This document shows positions 26,531-35,137 of a DNA stretch of 64,000 nucleotides, piece by piece (the first letter of the stretch is position 1; each line of letters opens with the position of its first letter). Location: the NCBI GenBank assembly GCA_934204655.1, contig CAKPZJ010000011.1, positions 1 to 64,000 on the forward strand, read 5' to 3'. The stretch comes from an uncultured Prevotella sp. (GTDB lineage Bacteria > Bacteroidota > Bacteroidia > Bacteroidales > Bacteroidaceae). The notes below the pieces were generated by a model. That model searched no databases. It was given only the letters and a program-made list of their open reading frames with translations, and had not been told where the DNA came from. Both the position numbers and the translations under genes were made by a program.

Positions 26531-26986
26531 CGCCATTGGCCACGTACGTTCCTGACTGTATGGAGCAAACCGCCACATTTTCTGCAGTTATGGCAATTTC
26601 TATCATGGCAACAGTCGAACGTGGGGAATAAATCTTCACCATCCTTGCTACCATGGGGATTTACGCCACGGATGCGATAAAACGTGAGGAAAAACCACCC
26701 GTCATTCCTGCCGTTATGGGGATTTATGCCATGGGTACTGCCGAACATGGGAGAGTTAATCGCCCTTGTCCTTAGCGCTATGGGTACAGCACCAAGCATC
26801 ATCGGCCTTGGCCTGGCAGCTATCGTAGCACTGCCCGCCACGCTAACCTGTTCCGTCCGAAGTCTTAGAACGGATATTCGGAAGTGCAGAACGTGTGTCC
26901 GAAACCTCAGAATGTACATTCTGTGCCCTCAGACGAAGCCAGCGGACATTGCGCCGCGACTGGAAACAAAAATAAGCACAATAAAT

Positions 26987-27017
26987 TTTGTTTTCTGCCC
27001 GTCTTGCACTACCTTTG
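26987..27017 (+). promoter_or_regulatory. Full-consensus promoter inside repeat A
   Basis: TTTG (26987-26990), 19 nt, TAccTTTG (27010-27017). The -7 box belongs to repeat A while the -33 box is in the flanking unique DNA. It would transcribe the MATE/kinase/phosphodiesterase operon. Confidence 0.75.
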
Positions 27018-27110
27018 CATAAGGTAGGCGGTGCTTCGGGCATCTGAGCAAGCTCATGCCACTCTGCTTGCACTACCTTTGCATAAGGTAGGCGGCACCT
27101 CGGGCATCCG
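27003..27110 (+). repeat. Repeat A, two tandem copies with a 64-bp period
   Basis: CTTGCACTACCTTTGCATAA starts at 27003 and again at 27067. Each copy continues with GGTAGGCGG and a CGGGCATC core; each contains a TAccTTTG box. Within each copy, CACTACC and GGTAGGCGGTG can pair. Confidence 0.85.
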
Positions 27111-27163
27111 GATGAGGGCCGGCCGCACACCCCGAACACCCCCATGGACTGAAAAGACTGATA

Positions 27164-28540
27164 ATGGATAATAAGAAAGCTACTCTGGAACTGGGCACCA
27201 AGCCCGTGGGACGGCTGCTGTGGCAGTATGCGCTGCCCGCTATCATCGCCATGACAGCCTCGTCGCTCTATAACATAGCCGACCGCGTGTTCTTAGGTCA
27301 GGTGGTGGGCCCGCTGGCCATATCGGGCCTGGCCATCACGCTGCCCTTTATGAACCTGTCGGGCGCCTTTGGCGCGGCCATCGGCATAGGCTCCTCTACC
27401 GCCATATCGGTTAAGTTGGGCCAGCGCGACTACGCCAAGGCCGAGAACCTGTTAGGCAATACGGTTACGCTCAACATCATTGTGGGCGTAGTGTTGGGCT
27501 TGGTGTGCTTAGTGTTCCTCGACCCCATCCTATACTTCTTCGGGGCCAGCAAGGACACCATCCCCTACGCCCGCGACTACATGCAGGTAATCTTAGTGGG
27601 CAACGCGGTGACGCACCTGTACCTGGGCATGAACTCCGTGCTACGCTCGGCCAGCAAGCCGAGGCAGGCCATGAACACCACGATATTCACGGTGGTGATG
27701 AACATACTCCTGGACGCGCTCTTTATATGCTGGTTTGGCTGGGGCATACGCGGCGCAGCGTGGGCCACCGTCATTGCGCAGATTATGGCCCTGTGCTACC
27801 AGCTGCGGCTGTTCTCTGACAGCACCCAGCTGCTGCACCTGAAACGGGGCATATACCGCCTGCGCACCGAACTGGTCAAGAACATCATCGAGATAGGCAT
27901 CTCGCCGTTCCTGATGCAGGCCACGGCCTGCGTGGTGGTGATATTCCTCAACAACCAGTTCGTACGCTACGGGGGAGACCTGAGCGTGGGCTCGTATGGC
28001 ATCGCCAACAGCATAGCCTTCATCTTCATCATGTTCGTAATAGGTCTTAACCAGGGCATGCAGCCCATTGCGGGTTACAACTACGGCAGCCGCCAGATAG
28101 ACCGCCTGATACGGGTGTTCCATCTGTCGGTCATAGGAGCCGCCGGCATCATGGCCACGGGCTGGTGTATAGCCATGTTTCTGCCCTATTACTGCGCGCG
28201 GATATTTACCACCGACCCCACACTCATAGAGCTGTCCATCAAGGGCATACGCATCATCATGGTGCTCTTCCCGTTAGTGAGCTACCAAATGGTGGTAACC
28301 AACTTCTTCCAGTGTATAGGCAAGGTGAAGGTAAGTATTTTCCTCTCGCTGTCCAGGCAGCTCATTTTCCTGCTGCCGCTCATCATCCTGCTGCCGTTAG
28401 CCCTCGGGGTCGACGGCGTGTGGTACGCCATGCCCATATCGGATATGGCGGCTGTCATCACGGCCGTCGCCATCATGCCAAGATATATCAAGAAATTCAG
28501 AAATACAACTAAAGCCCCACAACACAGCCATGGACAGTAA
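27164..28540 (+). CDS. MATE family multidrug/sodium efflux transporter
   Basis: The 458-residue membrane protein has twelve predicted helices in two homologous halves, as in NorM/MepA-type antiporters that expel drugs using Na+ or H+ gradients. N-terminal text KPVGRLLWQYALPAIIAMTASSLYNIADRVFLGQ is typical of the MepA-like branch, and the second half opens with GISPFLMQATACVVVIFLNNQF. The substrate is not deducible. Its stop overlaps the next gene by 11 bp, so it is co-transcribed with the cytidylate-kinase-like and phosphodiesterase genes from the promoter in repeat A. Confidence 0.93.
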   Translation: MDNKKATLELGTKPVGRLLWQYALPAIIAMTASSLYNIADRVFLGQVVGPLAISGLAITLPFMNLSGAFGAAIGIGSSTAISVKLGQRDYAKAENLLGNTVTLNIIVGVVLGLVCLVFLDPILYFFGASKDTIPYARDYMQVILVGNAVTHLYLGMNSVLRSASKPRQAMNTTIFTVVMNILLDALFICWFGWGIRGAAWATVIAQIMALCYQLRLFSDSTQLLHLKRGIYRLRTELVKNIIEIGISPFLMQATACVVVIFLNNQFVRYGGDLSVGSYGIANSIAFIFIMFVIGLNQGMQPIAGYNYGSRQIDRLIRVFHLSVIGAAGIMATGWCIAMFLPYYCARIFTTDPTLIELSIKGIRIIMVLFPLVSYQMVVTNFFQCIGKVKVSIFLSLSRQLIFLLPLIILLPLALGVDGVWYAMPISDMAAVITAVAIMPRYIKKFRNTTKAPQHSHGQ

Positions 28541-29174
28541 CATCATCATCACCGTGGGCCGGCAGATAGGTAGCGGCGGAAGCGCCATAGCCCATTTGCT
28601 GGCCACCAAGTTCGATGCCAAGCTCTACGACCGCGAGATACTCAATCTAGCAGCACGTGAGAGTGGTTTCTGCGAGGAGTTCTTCGAGGAGAACGATGAG
28701 CGAAAAGGATTTTTCAAGTCACTCCAGCAGTTCCACTTTCCGCTATTCGGACGCAATAACATATACCACAACGATTTCTCGCAGGAAAGCCTGTATCTAT
28801 TCCAGTGCGATGCCATCCGCAAGGCGGCTGCCAAGAGCAGCTGTGTATTCGTGGGACGCACGGCCGACTACGTGCTGCGCGAAATGGCCAACGTGGTCAA
28901 CGTGTTTGTCACGGCCAGCATGGACAGCCGTGTGGCCGAGATAGCCCGAAGGCGCAACCTGAGCACCGAAGAGGCTCAGAAGTACATCAGCGAGGGCGAG
29001 AGCAGCCGCGCCTCTTACTACAATTACTATACCGGCAAGCGCTGGGGACACAGCGAGAGCTACGACCTGTGTATAGACTCCAGCAAGCTGGGCCTGGAGG
29101 CCACCGCCGACTTTATAGCTGACTACGTGCGCCAGGCTGTGGGCCGGGGCCAAACCACGGCAAGCCATGAGTAA
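28530..29174 (+). CDS. Cytidylate kinase-like family protein
   Basis: This 214-residue P-loop protein belongs to the cytidylate-kinase-like family (PF13189 type). The nucleotide loop is near the N-terminus (ITVGRQIGSGGSAIAHLLA, residues 7-25), with FDAKLYDREILNLAARESGF after it and FVGRTADYVL in the middle. The C-terminal part has the lid region ARRRNLSTEEAQKYISEGE and YNYYTGKRWG. The true substrate is unproven; it is distinct from the canonical CMP kinase Cmk. It overlaps both neighbours (11 bp and 8 bp). Confidence 0.88.
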   Translation: MDSNIIITVGRQIGSGGSAIAHLLATKFDAKLYDREILNLAARESGFCEEFFEENDERKGFFKSLQQFHFPLFGRNNIYHNDFSQESLYLFQCDAIRKAAAKSSCVFVGRTADYVLREMANVVNVFVTASMDSRVAEIARRRNLSTEEAQKYISEGESSRASYYNYYTGKRWGHSESYDLCIDSSKLGLEATADFIADYVRQAVGRGQTTASHE

Positions 29175-29685
29175 GCGCATAGGCATCATCAGCGACACCC
29201 ACGGCTTCTGGGACGACAAGTACGAGGCCTACCTGGGCGACATGGACGAGATATGGCACGCCGGAGACATCGGCACCACTGAGCTGGCCGACCGTTTCGA
29301 GGCCATGCGCCCTGTATTCCGTGCCGTGTGTGGCAACTGTGACGGGGGCGACCTACGCCTACGTTACCCTGAGAAGCTGCGCTTCAGGTGCGAGGACGTG
29401 GACGTACTCATCAAGCACATCGGCGGTTACCCAGGTCACTACGACCGCTCGGTATTCGGCACGCTCATGGCCAGTCCGCCTCAGCTCTTCGTGGCCGGCC
29501 ACTCGCACATCCTCAAAGTGCAGTACGACCGCACCCTCGGCCTGCTGCACATCAACCCCGGCGCTGCCGGCATACAGGGATGGCAGCGCGACCGCACCCT
29601 GGTGCGCCTCACCATCGACGGCAGTAAGTTTGGCGACTGCGAGGTTATCACCCTCAACGAGCGCCACGGACAACAAAAATCATAA
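29167..29685 (+). CDS. YfcE/MJ0936-type metallophosphoesterase
   Basis: The 172-residue protein has the calcineurin-like metal sites SDTHG (residues 9-13), GDIG, GNCDG and GHSHIL near residue 115, which fits the small YfcE-type phosphodiesterases. Reported relatives hydrolyse phosphodiester bonds with Mn2+ or Ni2+. It is cytoplasmic by its lack of signal. Its first 8 bp overlap the kinase-like gene, and the dTDP-sugar gene starts 11 bp after it. Confidence 0.9.
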   Translation: MSKRIGIISDTHGFWDDKYEAYLGDMDEIWHAGDIGTTELADRFEAMRPVFRAVCGNCDGGDLRLRYPEKLRFRCEDVDVLIKHIGGYPGHYDRSVFGTLMASPPQLFVAGHSHILKVQYDRTLGLLHINPGAAGIQGWQRDRTLVRLTIDGSKFGDCEVITLNERHGQQKS

Positions 29686-29696
29686 CTCATACAGAT

Positions 29697-30848
29697 ATGA
29701 AAACCTACTTAGTAACCGGCGCCGCTGGGTTTATCGGCGCCAACTTTATCAAGTATCTGCTACACAAGAAGTATGTCAATGACGACATCAAGGTCATCGT
29801 GCTCGATGCCCTCACCTACGCGGGCAACTTGGGCACCATCAAGGACGATATAGACAACCGCCGCTGCTTCTTTGTCAAGGGCGACATACGCGACCGCGAG
29901 CTGGCCGACCGCCTGTTCAGCGACAACGACATAGACTATGTGGTCAACTTCGCGGCCGAGAGCCATGTGGACCGCTCCATCGAGGACCCACAGCTCTTCC
30001 TGAGCGTCAACATCCTGGGTACTCAGAACCTCTTGGACGCTGCCCGCAAGGCCTGGGTCACCGGGCGCGACAGCCAGGGTTACCCTGAGTGGCGCCCGGG
30101 TAAGCGCTTCCATCAGGTGGCCACCGATGAGGTCTACGGCTCCCTTGGCGCTGAGGGCTACTTCACCGAAGAGACCCCACTCTGCCCCCATAGCCCCTAC
30201 TCGGCTTCCAAGACTTCTGCCGACCTCTTTGTCATGGCCTACCGCGACACCTATCACATGCCCGTGTCTATCACCCGTTGTTCCAACAACTACGGGCCTT
30301 ACCATTTCCCCGAGAAACTTATCCCCCTCATCATCAACAACATCCTTGAGGGCAAGGCTCTCCCCGTCTACGGCGAGGGCCTCAACGTGCGCGACTGGCT
30401 CTACGTCGAGGACCACTGTAAGGCTATCGACCTGGTGATACGCGAGGGTCGCGACGGCGAGATATACAATGTGGGCGGTCACAACGAGATGCGCAACATC
30501 GACATCGTGCGTCTCATCATCCGTACCATCCACGACATGATGGAGCGCGAGCCTCAGCTGCGCCGCGTACTGCGCAAGCAGGTTATCGGCCATGACGGCC
30601 AAATCAGCATCGACTGGATCGACGACAGCCTCATTACTCACGTGGCTGACCGTCTTGGTCACGACCAGCGCTACGCTATCGACCCCACCAAGATTAAGAA
30701 CCAGCTGGGATGGTATCCTGAGACTTGCTTCGCTGATGGTATCGTTAAGACCATCCGTTGGAACCTGGAGCACCAGGACTGGATACGCGAGGTAACCTCT
30801 GGCGACTACCAGAAGTACTACGAGCAGATGTACGGACACCGTGGATAA
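29697..30848 (+). CDS. rfbB: dTDP-glucose 4,6-dehydratase
   Basis: This 383-residue short-chain dehydrogenase converts dTDP-glucose to dTDP-4-keto-6-deoxyglucose. The NAD-binding glycine motif [12 protein letters not shown] starts at residue 7. The catalytic Tyr/Lys pair is in YSASKTSAD, preceded by TDEVYGSLG, and [20 protein letters not shown] is the family signature. A 20-residue insertion around [19 protein letters not shown] is typical of Bacteroidales versions. It provides the intermediate for the FdtA/FdtB-type steps encoded 1-4 kb downstream. No rmlA (nucleotidyltransferase) is in the cluster. Confidence 0.95.
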   Translation: MKTYLVTGAAGFIGANFIKYLLHKKYVNDDIKVIVLDALTYAGNLGTIKDDIDNRRCFFVKGDIRDRELADRLFSDNDIDYVVNFAAESHVDRSIEDPQLFLSVNILGTQNLLDAARKAWVTGRDSQGYPEWRPGKRFHQVATDEVYGSLGAEGYFTEETPLCPHSPYSASKTSADLFVMAYRDTYHMPVSITRCSNNYGPYHFPEKLIPLIINNILEGKALPVYGEGLNVRDWLYVEDHCKAIDLVIREGRDGEIYNVGGHNEMRNIDIVRLIIRTIHDMMEREPQLRRVLRKQVIGHDGQISIDWIDDSLITHVADRLGHDQRYAIDPTKIKNQLGWYPETCFADGIVKTIRWNLEHQDWIREVTSGDYQKYYEQMYGHRG

Positions 30849-30849
30849 C

Positions 30850-30870
30850 TACACCTTATTATATATATAG
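30850..30870 (+). repeat. AT motif between rfbB and purT
   Basis: TACACCTTATTATATATATAG ends 4 bp before the purT ATG, in the direction of that gene. Confidence 0.65.
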
Positions 30871-30874
30871 ACTA

Positions 30875-32056
30875 ATGAAGAAAATAATGCTACTAGGCTC
30901 AGGCGAACTGGGCAAGGAACTGGTAATAGCAGCCAAGAGGGCCGGGCTGTACGTAGTGGCCTGCGACCGATACGACAATGCGCCGGCCATGCAGGTGGCC
31001 GATGAGCGCGAAGTGTTCAGCATGCTGGACGGAGAGGCGCTGGCAGCTGCCGTGAGCCGACATAAGCCCGACATCATAGTGCCCGAGATAGAGGCCATAC
31101 GCACGGAGCGCCTGCTGGACTTCGAGAAGCAGGGCGTGCAGGTAGTGCCAAGTGCGCGGGCCGTAAACTACACCATGAACCGCCGCGCCATACGCGACCT
31201 GGCCTCTCGGGAACTCGGGCTGCGTACTGCCAAGTATTTTTATGCCAAGACCTTTGATGAGTTCAAGGCTGCGGCCGACGCCATAGGCTTCCCCTGTGTG
31301 GTAAAGCCACTGATGAGCTCATCGGGACACGGCCAGAGCTACGTACACAATGACGATGAGCTGCAGCTGGCTTTCAAGGAGGCCATGGAGGGTAGCCGCG
31401 GTGATGTGCGCGAGGTCATTATCGAGGAGTTTATCGACTTCGAGAGCGAGTTTACACTCCTCACCGTTACCCAGAAGCATGGCCCCACACTCTTCTGCCC
31501 TCCCATCGGACATATCCAGAAGGGCGGCGACTACCGCGAGAGCTGGCAGCCCTACCAGATATCGCCCGAGAACCTGCAGAAGGCGCAGCACATGGCCGAC
31601 GAGGTAACGCGGGCACTCACGGGATATGGCCTGTGGGGCGTGGAGTTCTTCCTGACTAAGCAGGGAGAGGTCATCTTCTCCGAGCTGTCGCCTCGCCCAC
31701 ACGACACGGGTATGGTGACACTTGGGCACACCACCAACCTGAGCGAGTTCGAGCTTCACCTGCGCGCCTTCATGGGCTGGCCCATTCCCGCCATACACTT
31801 GGAGCACGCCGGATGCTCGGCGGTCATCCTGTCGCCGGTAGAGGCCAACGAGCCGCTCGACTACCAGCTGGACCAGGCACTCAGCGAGGACCGTACCCGC
31901 ATCCGTATCTTCGGTAAGAACGAGGCCCACGTGGGCCGCCGTATGGGTGTCACCCTCTGCTACGGCGAGGTGGGCGACAGCACTGACCAGCTGCGCGACA
32001 AAGCGAAGCGCCTGGCCCGTACAGTACTGGGTACCGACCCTTATATGGACAAGTAG
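30875..32056 (+). CDS. purT: Formate-dependent phosphoribosylglycinamide formyltransferase
   Basis: The protein of 393 residues (ATG at 30875) is an ATP-grasp enzyme that uses formate and ATP to formylate glycinamide ribonucleotide in purine synthesis. It has the N-terminal [28 protein letters not shown], the ATP-grasp segment [17 protein letters not shown] and [31 protein letters not shown], and the metal-binding [16 protein letters not shown]. The match is to PurT itself, including the RPHDTG signature. Its location inside a dTDP-amino-sugar cluster is unusual: the next gene starts 1 bp after its stop. The longer frame from 30758 overlaps rfbB and is rejected. Confidence 0.92.
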   Translation: MKKIMLLGSGELGKELVIAAKRAGLYVVACDRYDNAPAMQVADEREVFSMLDGEALAAAVSRHKPDIIVPEIEAIRTERLLDFEKQGVQVVPSARAVNYTMNRRAIRDLASRELGLRTAKYFYAKTFDEFKAAADAIGFPCVVKPLMSSSGHGQSYVHNDDELQLAFKEAMEGSRGDVREVIIEEFIDFESEFTLLTVTQKHGPTLFCPPIGHIQKGGDYRESWQPYQISPENLQKAQHMADEVTRALTGYGLWGVEFFLTKQGEVIFSELSPRPHDTGMVTLGHTTNLSEFELHLRAFMGWPIPAIHLEHAGCSAVILSPVEANEPLDYQLDQALSEDRTRIRIFGKNEAHVGRRMGVTLCYGEVGDSTDQLRDKAKRLARTVLGTDPYMDK

Positions 32057-32057
32057 G

Positions 32058-32456
32058 ATGCTGGGCGAAATCATTAATCTGAGCAAGATAACCGATCCAC
32101 GTGGCAACCTGACCGTGGCCGAGCAGCTGAGGGACATTCCCTTTGCCGTGAGCCGTGTGTACTGGACCTACGACATCCCCGCGGGGAGCCAGCGCGGCGG
32201 CCACGCCCACAAGCACTGCCGCGAGTTTATCATCGCGGTGAGCGGCTCGTTCAGCGTTACCTTAGACAACGGCCGCGAGCGTCAGAGCTATCTGCTCAAC
32301 CGCCCCTATCAGGGTCTGTTGGTGCCAACAGGAATATGGCGCACGCTCGAGGACTTTTCCTCGGGGGCCGTGTGCTTAGTGCTGGCCGAAGACCCGTTTG
32401 ACGCAGCCGACTATATCTACGATTATAACGACTTCATACAGTACAGGGATGTTTGA
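32058..32456 (+). CDS. dTDP-4-keto-6-deoxyglucose 3,4-ketoisomerase-like (FdtA type)
   Basis: This 132-residue small cupin (WxcM-like) moves the keto group of dTDP-4-keto-6-deoxyglucose from C4 to C3, preparing it for amination. Cupin residues are in RGGHAHKHCREFIIAVSGS, and the end DYIYDYNDFI is typical of the family. It follows purT with a 1-bp gap and overlaps the GNAT gene by 8 bp. Whether it is the 3,4-ketoisomerase forming the galacto or gluco epimer cannot be told from sequence. Confidence 0.88.
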   Translation: MLGEIINLSKITDPRGNLTVAEQLRDIPFAVSRVYWTYDIPAGSQRGGHAHKHCREFIIAVSGSFSVTLDNGRERQSYLLNRPYQGLLVPTGIWRTLEDFSSGAVCLVLAEDPFDAADYIYDYNDFIQYRDV

Positions 32457-33387
32457 TATTAAGCGGTACAGTGCCTCCGACCGTGCGCAGTGGGACGCCT
32501 ACGTGCGCCGGGCACGCAACGCCACCTTTCTCTTTGAGCGTGGCTACATGGACTACCATGCCGACCGTTTTGACGACCACTCGCTGATGTTCTATCGGCA
32601 AGGGCGGCTCTATGCGTTGCTGCCTGCCCATCGGCGCGACACTACCTTGGTGTCGCACTTCGGGCTCACCTACGGCGGACTGATTATGGATATACATGTA
32701 ACCATAGCCGACTGCTGCACACTCTTTGACGAACTCAACGCCTATCTGCGTTCCCTGGGGTTTACTAAGGTGCTCTACCGTCCTATCCCATGGATATACC
32801 ATCTTCATCCTGCTGAAGAAGATCTGTACGCTATCTTCTGGAAGTGCCATGCACGCCTCTGCCTACGCAATATAGGTACTACCATCTTCATGCAGCAGCA
32901 CCTGCGCTGGCGAAAGGACCATCTGCGCCGCCTGCGCAAGGCTCAGGCTGGTGGGGTGACTGTAGTGCGCGATACCAGTCTGGCCGAATTTTGGCCCGTG
33001 CTTACGGCCAACCTCCAGAAGAGGTTCGGGGCCAAACCCGTGCATACCCTGGCCGAGATAGAGTTGCTCAAGAGCCGTTTTCCGGACAACATTATTCAGT
33101 ACAGCGCTTATCGCGATGGCCACATCATCGGTGGCCTCACCTTTTATATCAGTCAGCAGGTGGTACACGGCCAGTACAGCGCCACCAATGATGAGGGCAA
33201 GGAGTACGGAGCTATGGAAGCCATCTACGAACGCATTATGTACCACGACTATGAGGACTACCCGTACCTGGACTTTGGCAGTTCGACCGAGGAACAGGGC
33301 CGCGTCATCAACGAGGGCCTCATCGCCCACAAGGAAGGGTACGGCGGGCGCGGCGTAGTGTACGATACTTACGAATGGGAGCCATGA
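32449..33387 (+). CDS. GNAT-like acyltransferase of the amino-sugar cluster
   Basis: The protein of 312 residues (ATG at 32449, inside the end of the previous gene) looks like a FemAB/BioF2-type GNAT acyltransferase. Family-like text includes FLFERGYMDYHADRFDDHSLMFY, HFGLTYGGLIMD and the C-terminal half with IIGGLTFYISQQVVHGQYSATNDEGKEYGAMEAIYE. Between a ketoisomerase and an aminotransferase, it probably acylates the new amino group (the role of FdtC), although FdtC itself belongs to a different fold family. The acyl donor is unknown. Confidence 0.75.
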   Translation: MFDIKRYSASDRAQWDAYVRRARNATFLFERGYMDYHADRFDDHSLMFYRQGRLYALLPAHRRDTTLVSHFGLTYGGLIMDIHVTIADCCTLFDELNAYLRSLGFTKVLYRPIPWIYHLHPAEEDLYAIFWKCHARLCLRNIGTTIFMQQHLRWRKDHLRRLRKAQAGGVTVVRDTSLAEFWPVLTANLQKRFGAKPVHTLAEIELLKSRFPDNIIQYSAYRDGHIIGGLTFYISQQVVHGQYSATNDEGKEYGAMEAIYERIMYHDYEDYPYLDFGSSTEEQGRVINEGLIAHKEGYGGRGVVYDTYEWEP

Positions 33388-34502
33388 TAGACTATTTAGA
33401 CCTAAGGAGAACCACCGCCATGCACGCTGCCGAGATACAGCAGGCCGTGGCCAGCGTGGTGACAAGTGGCCGCTACCTGCGGGGAGAGGCCACGGCTGCC
33501 TTCGAGCAGGCTTACGCCAAGTACATAGGTACGGCCCACTGCATAGGGTGTGGCAACGGACTCGACGCGCTTACCCTTATCTTCAGGGCGTACATGGCCA
33601 TGGGCGTACTGCATGAGGGCGACGAGGTGATAGTACCCGCCAACACGTACATAGCCTCTATCTTAGCCATCACGGAGAACAGGTTGCGCGCCGTGCTGGT
33701 AGAGCCGAGCATGGAGACTTACGAGATAGACGACGCGCTCATCGACGCGGCCGTAACGCCCCGCACACGGGCCGTACTCATCGTACACCTGTATGGGCGG
33801 TGTGCCTATACGAAGCGCATAGCCGATGTATGCCGGCGCCACGGACTGCTGCTCATTGAGGACAATGCCCAGGCCCACGGCTGCCAGTACCACGGCCGCC
33901 GCACAGGGTCGCTGGGCCATGCCGCTGGCCACTCGTTCTATCCCGGCAAGAACCTCGGTGCCCTCGGCGATGCCGGTGCCGTAACCACCGACGACCAGCA
34001 GCTGGCCGACGCTATACGCGCCATAGCCAACTACGGCAGTGAGCGAAAATACGTATTCGGTTACCGCGGCGTCAACAGCCGTATCGACGAGATTCAGGCT
34101 GCCGTGCTAACCACCAAGCTACAATATATAGATAAGGAGAACCAGCGGCGCAAGGATATAGCCCACTACTATCAGGGCCATATCCACAACCGCCATATAG
34201 TGCTGCCCCCCGAGGGCGGCAACGACAATGTGTGGCACATCTTCCCCCTGCGCTGTGCCAGCCGTGATGAGCTGCAGGCCCATCTCCGTGAGCAGGGTGT
34301 CCAGACAATGATACACTACCCCATAGCACCCCACCGCCAAGCCTGTTACAGCGAGTGGCGCGGCCTGAGCCTGCCCGTCACCGAGCAGATACACCGCGAG
34401 GAACTCAGTCTGCCCTGCGCGCCCTACCTCAGTGACGGCGAGTGTGCCCAAGTGGCCGAGGCCGTTAACAGCTACTTACCCTCAAAGGGGAAGAGACCGT
34501 AG
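33384..34502 (+). CDS. DegT/DnrJ/EryC1 aminotransferase (FdtB type)
   Basis: This pyridoxal-phosphate enzyme of about 372 residues transfers an amino group to C3 of a dTDP-keto-sugar. It opens with IDYLDLRRTTAMHAAEIQQAV, has GCGNGLDALTLIFRAY, the cofactor region LLIEDNAQAHGCQY and the Schiff-base lysine in FYPGKNLGALGDAGAV. ATG 33384 forms an ATGA overlap with the previous stop; an ATG at 33375 is also possible. With RfbB and the FdtA-like gene it completes a 3-amino-3,6-dideoxyhexose route for a surface polysaccharide or glycan. Its 3' end overlaps the convergent kinase gene by 31 bp. Confidence 0.9.
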   Translation: MIDYLDLRRTTAMHAAEIQQAVASVVTSGRYLRGEATAAFEQAYAKYIGTAHCIGCGNGLDALTLIFRAYMAMGVLHEGDEVIVPANTYIASILAITENRLRAVLVEPSMETYEIDDALIDAAVTPRTRAVLIVHLYGRCAYTKRIADVCRRHGLLLIEDNAQAHGCQYHGRRTGSLGHAAGHSFYPGKNLGALGDAGAVTTDDQQLADAIRAIANYGSERKYVFGYRGVNSRIDEIQAAVLTTKLQYIDKENQRRKDIAHYYQGHIHNRHIVLPPEGGNDNVWHIFPLRCASRDELQAHLREQGVQTMIHYPIAPHRQACYSEWRGLSLPVTEQIHREELSLPCAPYLSDGECAQVAEAVNSYLPSKGKRP

Positions 34503-35098
34503 AGCTCGGCATCGATGTTGTCAGTAATCTGCGTAAAGTCATCTATGCTGCTCTCGAAGTGCAGGCGGTCGCCGTCAATGACCATCAGCTTACCCTTGTA
34601 AGAAGCTATCCACTCCTCGTAACGCCTGTTCAGACCCTCCAGATAATCTATACGGATGGATTTCTCGTACTCGCGTCCGCGTTTCTGTATGTGCGACACC
34701 AGGGTGGGTATCGATGACTTAATATAGATCATCAGGTCGGGCAGCTCGACCAACGACATCATCAGGTCGAACAGGTCTGTATAGTTGGCGAAGTCTCTGT
34801 CGCTCATCATACCCATCTCGTGCAGATTGGGAGCAAAGATTCGCGCGTCCTCGAATATCGTGCGGTCCTGGATGATGGTCTCCTTACTCTTGGAGATTTC
34901 CACCACGTCGCGAAAGCGCTTATTGAGAAAGTAAATCTGCAGGTTGAACGACCAGCGAGTCATGTCCTCATAGTAGTCGGCCAAGTATGGATTGTCATCT
35001 ACGGGCTCGAAGTGCGGCTTCCAGCCATACCGCTTAGCCAAGAGTTTCGTGAGCGTGGTCTTGCCACTGCCTATATTTCCGGCGATTGCTATGTGCAT
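34472..35098 (-). CDS. Deoxynucleoside kinase
   Basis: The 208-residue kinase salvages deoxynucleosides with ATP. P-loop IAIAGNIGSGKTTLTKLLA is at residues 3-21, FEPVDDNPYLADYY and RWSFNLQIYFLNKRF follow, IIQDRTIFEDARIF holds the DRS/DRT catalytic region, and YIKSSIPTLVSHIQKRGREYEKSI gives the lid arginines. It is the second gene of a tandem pair with about 60% visual identity to the other (start to end co-linear). Its end overlaps the aminotransferase gene. The nucleoside specificity is not readable. Confidence 0.92.
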   Translation of the reverse strand: MHIAIAGNIGSGKTTLTKLLAKRYGWKPHFEPVDDNPYLADYYEDMTRWSFNLQIYFLNKRFRDVVEISKSKETIIQDRTIFEDARIFAPNLHEMGMMSDRDFANYTDLFDLMMSLVELPDLMIYIKSSIPTLVSHIQKRGREYEKSIRIDYLEGLNRRYEEWIASYKGKLMVIDGDRLHFESSIDDFTQITDNIDAELYGLFPFEGK

Positions 35099-35137
35099 AA
35101 TTATCGTGTTTAGTTTTAATCAGTTAATAACGGCTGC

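Larger units (their letters stand above)
25975..27163. other. Large intergenic region with repeats
   Basis: No gene is supported in this 1.2-kb stretch. It contains the protease promoter (TAcTTTTG, 26053-26060, minus strand), an AT motif (26144-26162), repeat B units (26190-26300 and 26440-26530), repeat A (26378-26450 and two tandem copies 27003-27110) and, near 26860-26930, a short degenerate array with TCCGAA and AGAACG words. ATGGGGATTTA(C/T)GCCA occurs twice (near 26654 and 26718). The last part carries the promoter of the MATE operon. Confidence 0.7.

Noticed and set aside
29760-30839. Minus-strand frame of 359 residues opposite rfbB
   Set aside because: Shadow of a well-conserved dehydratase gene.
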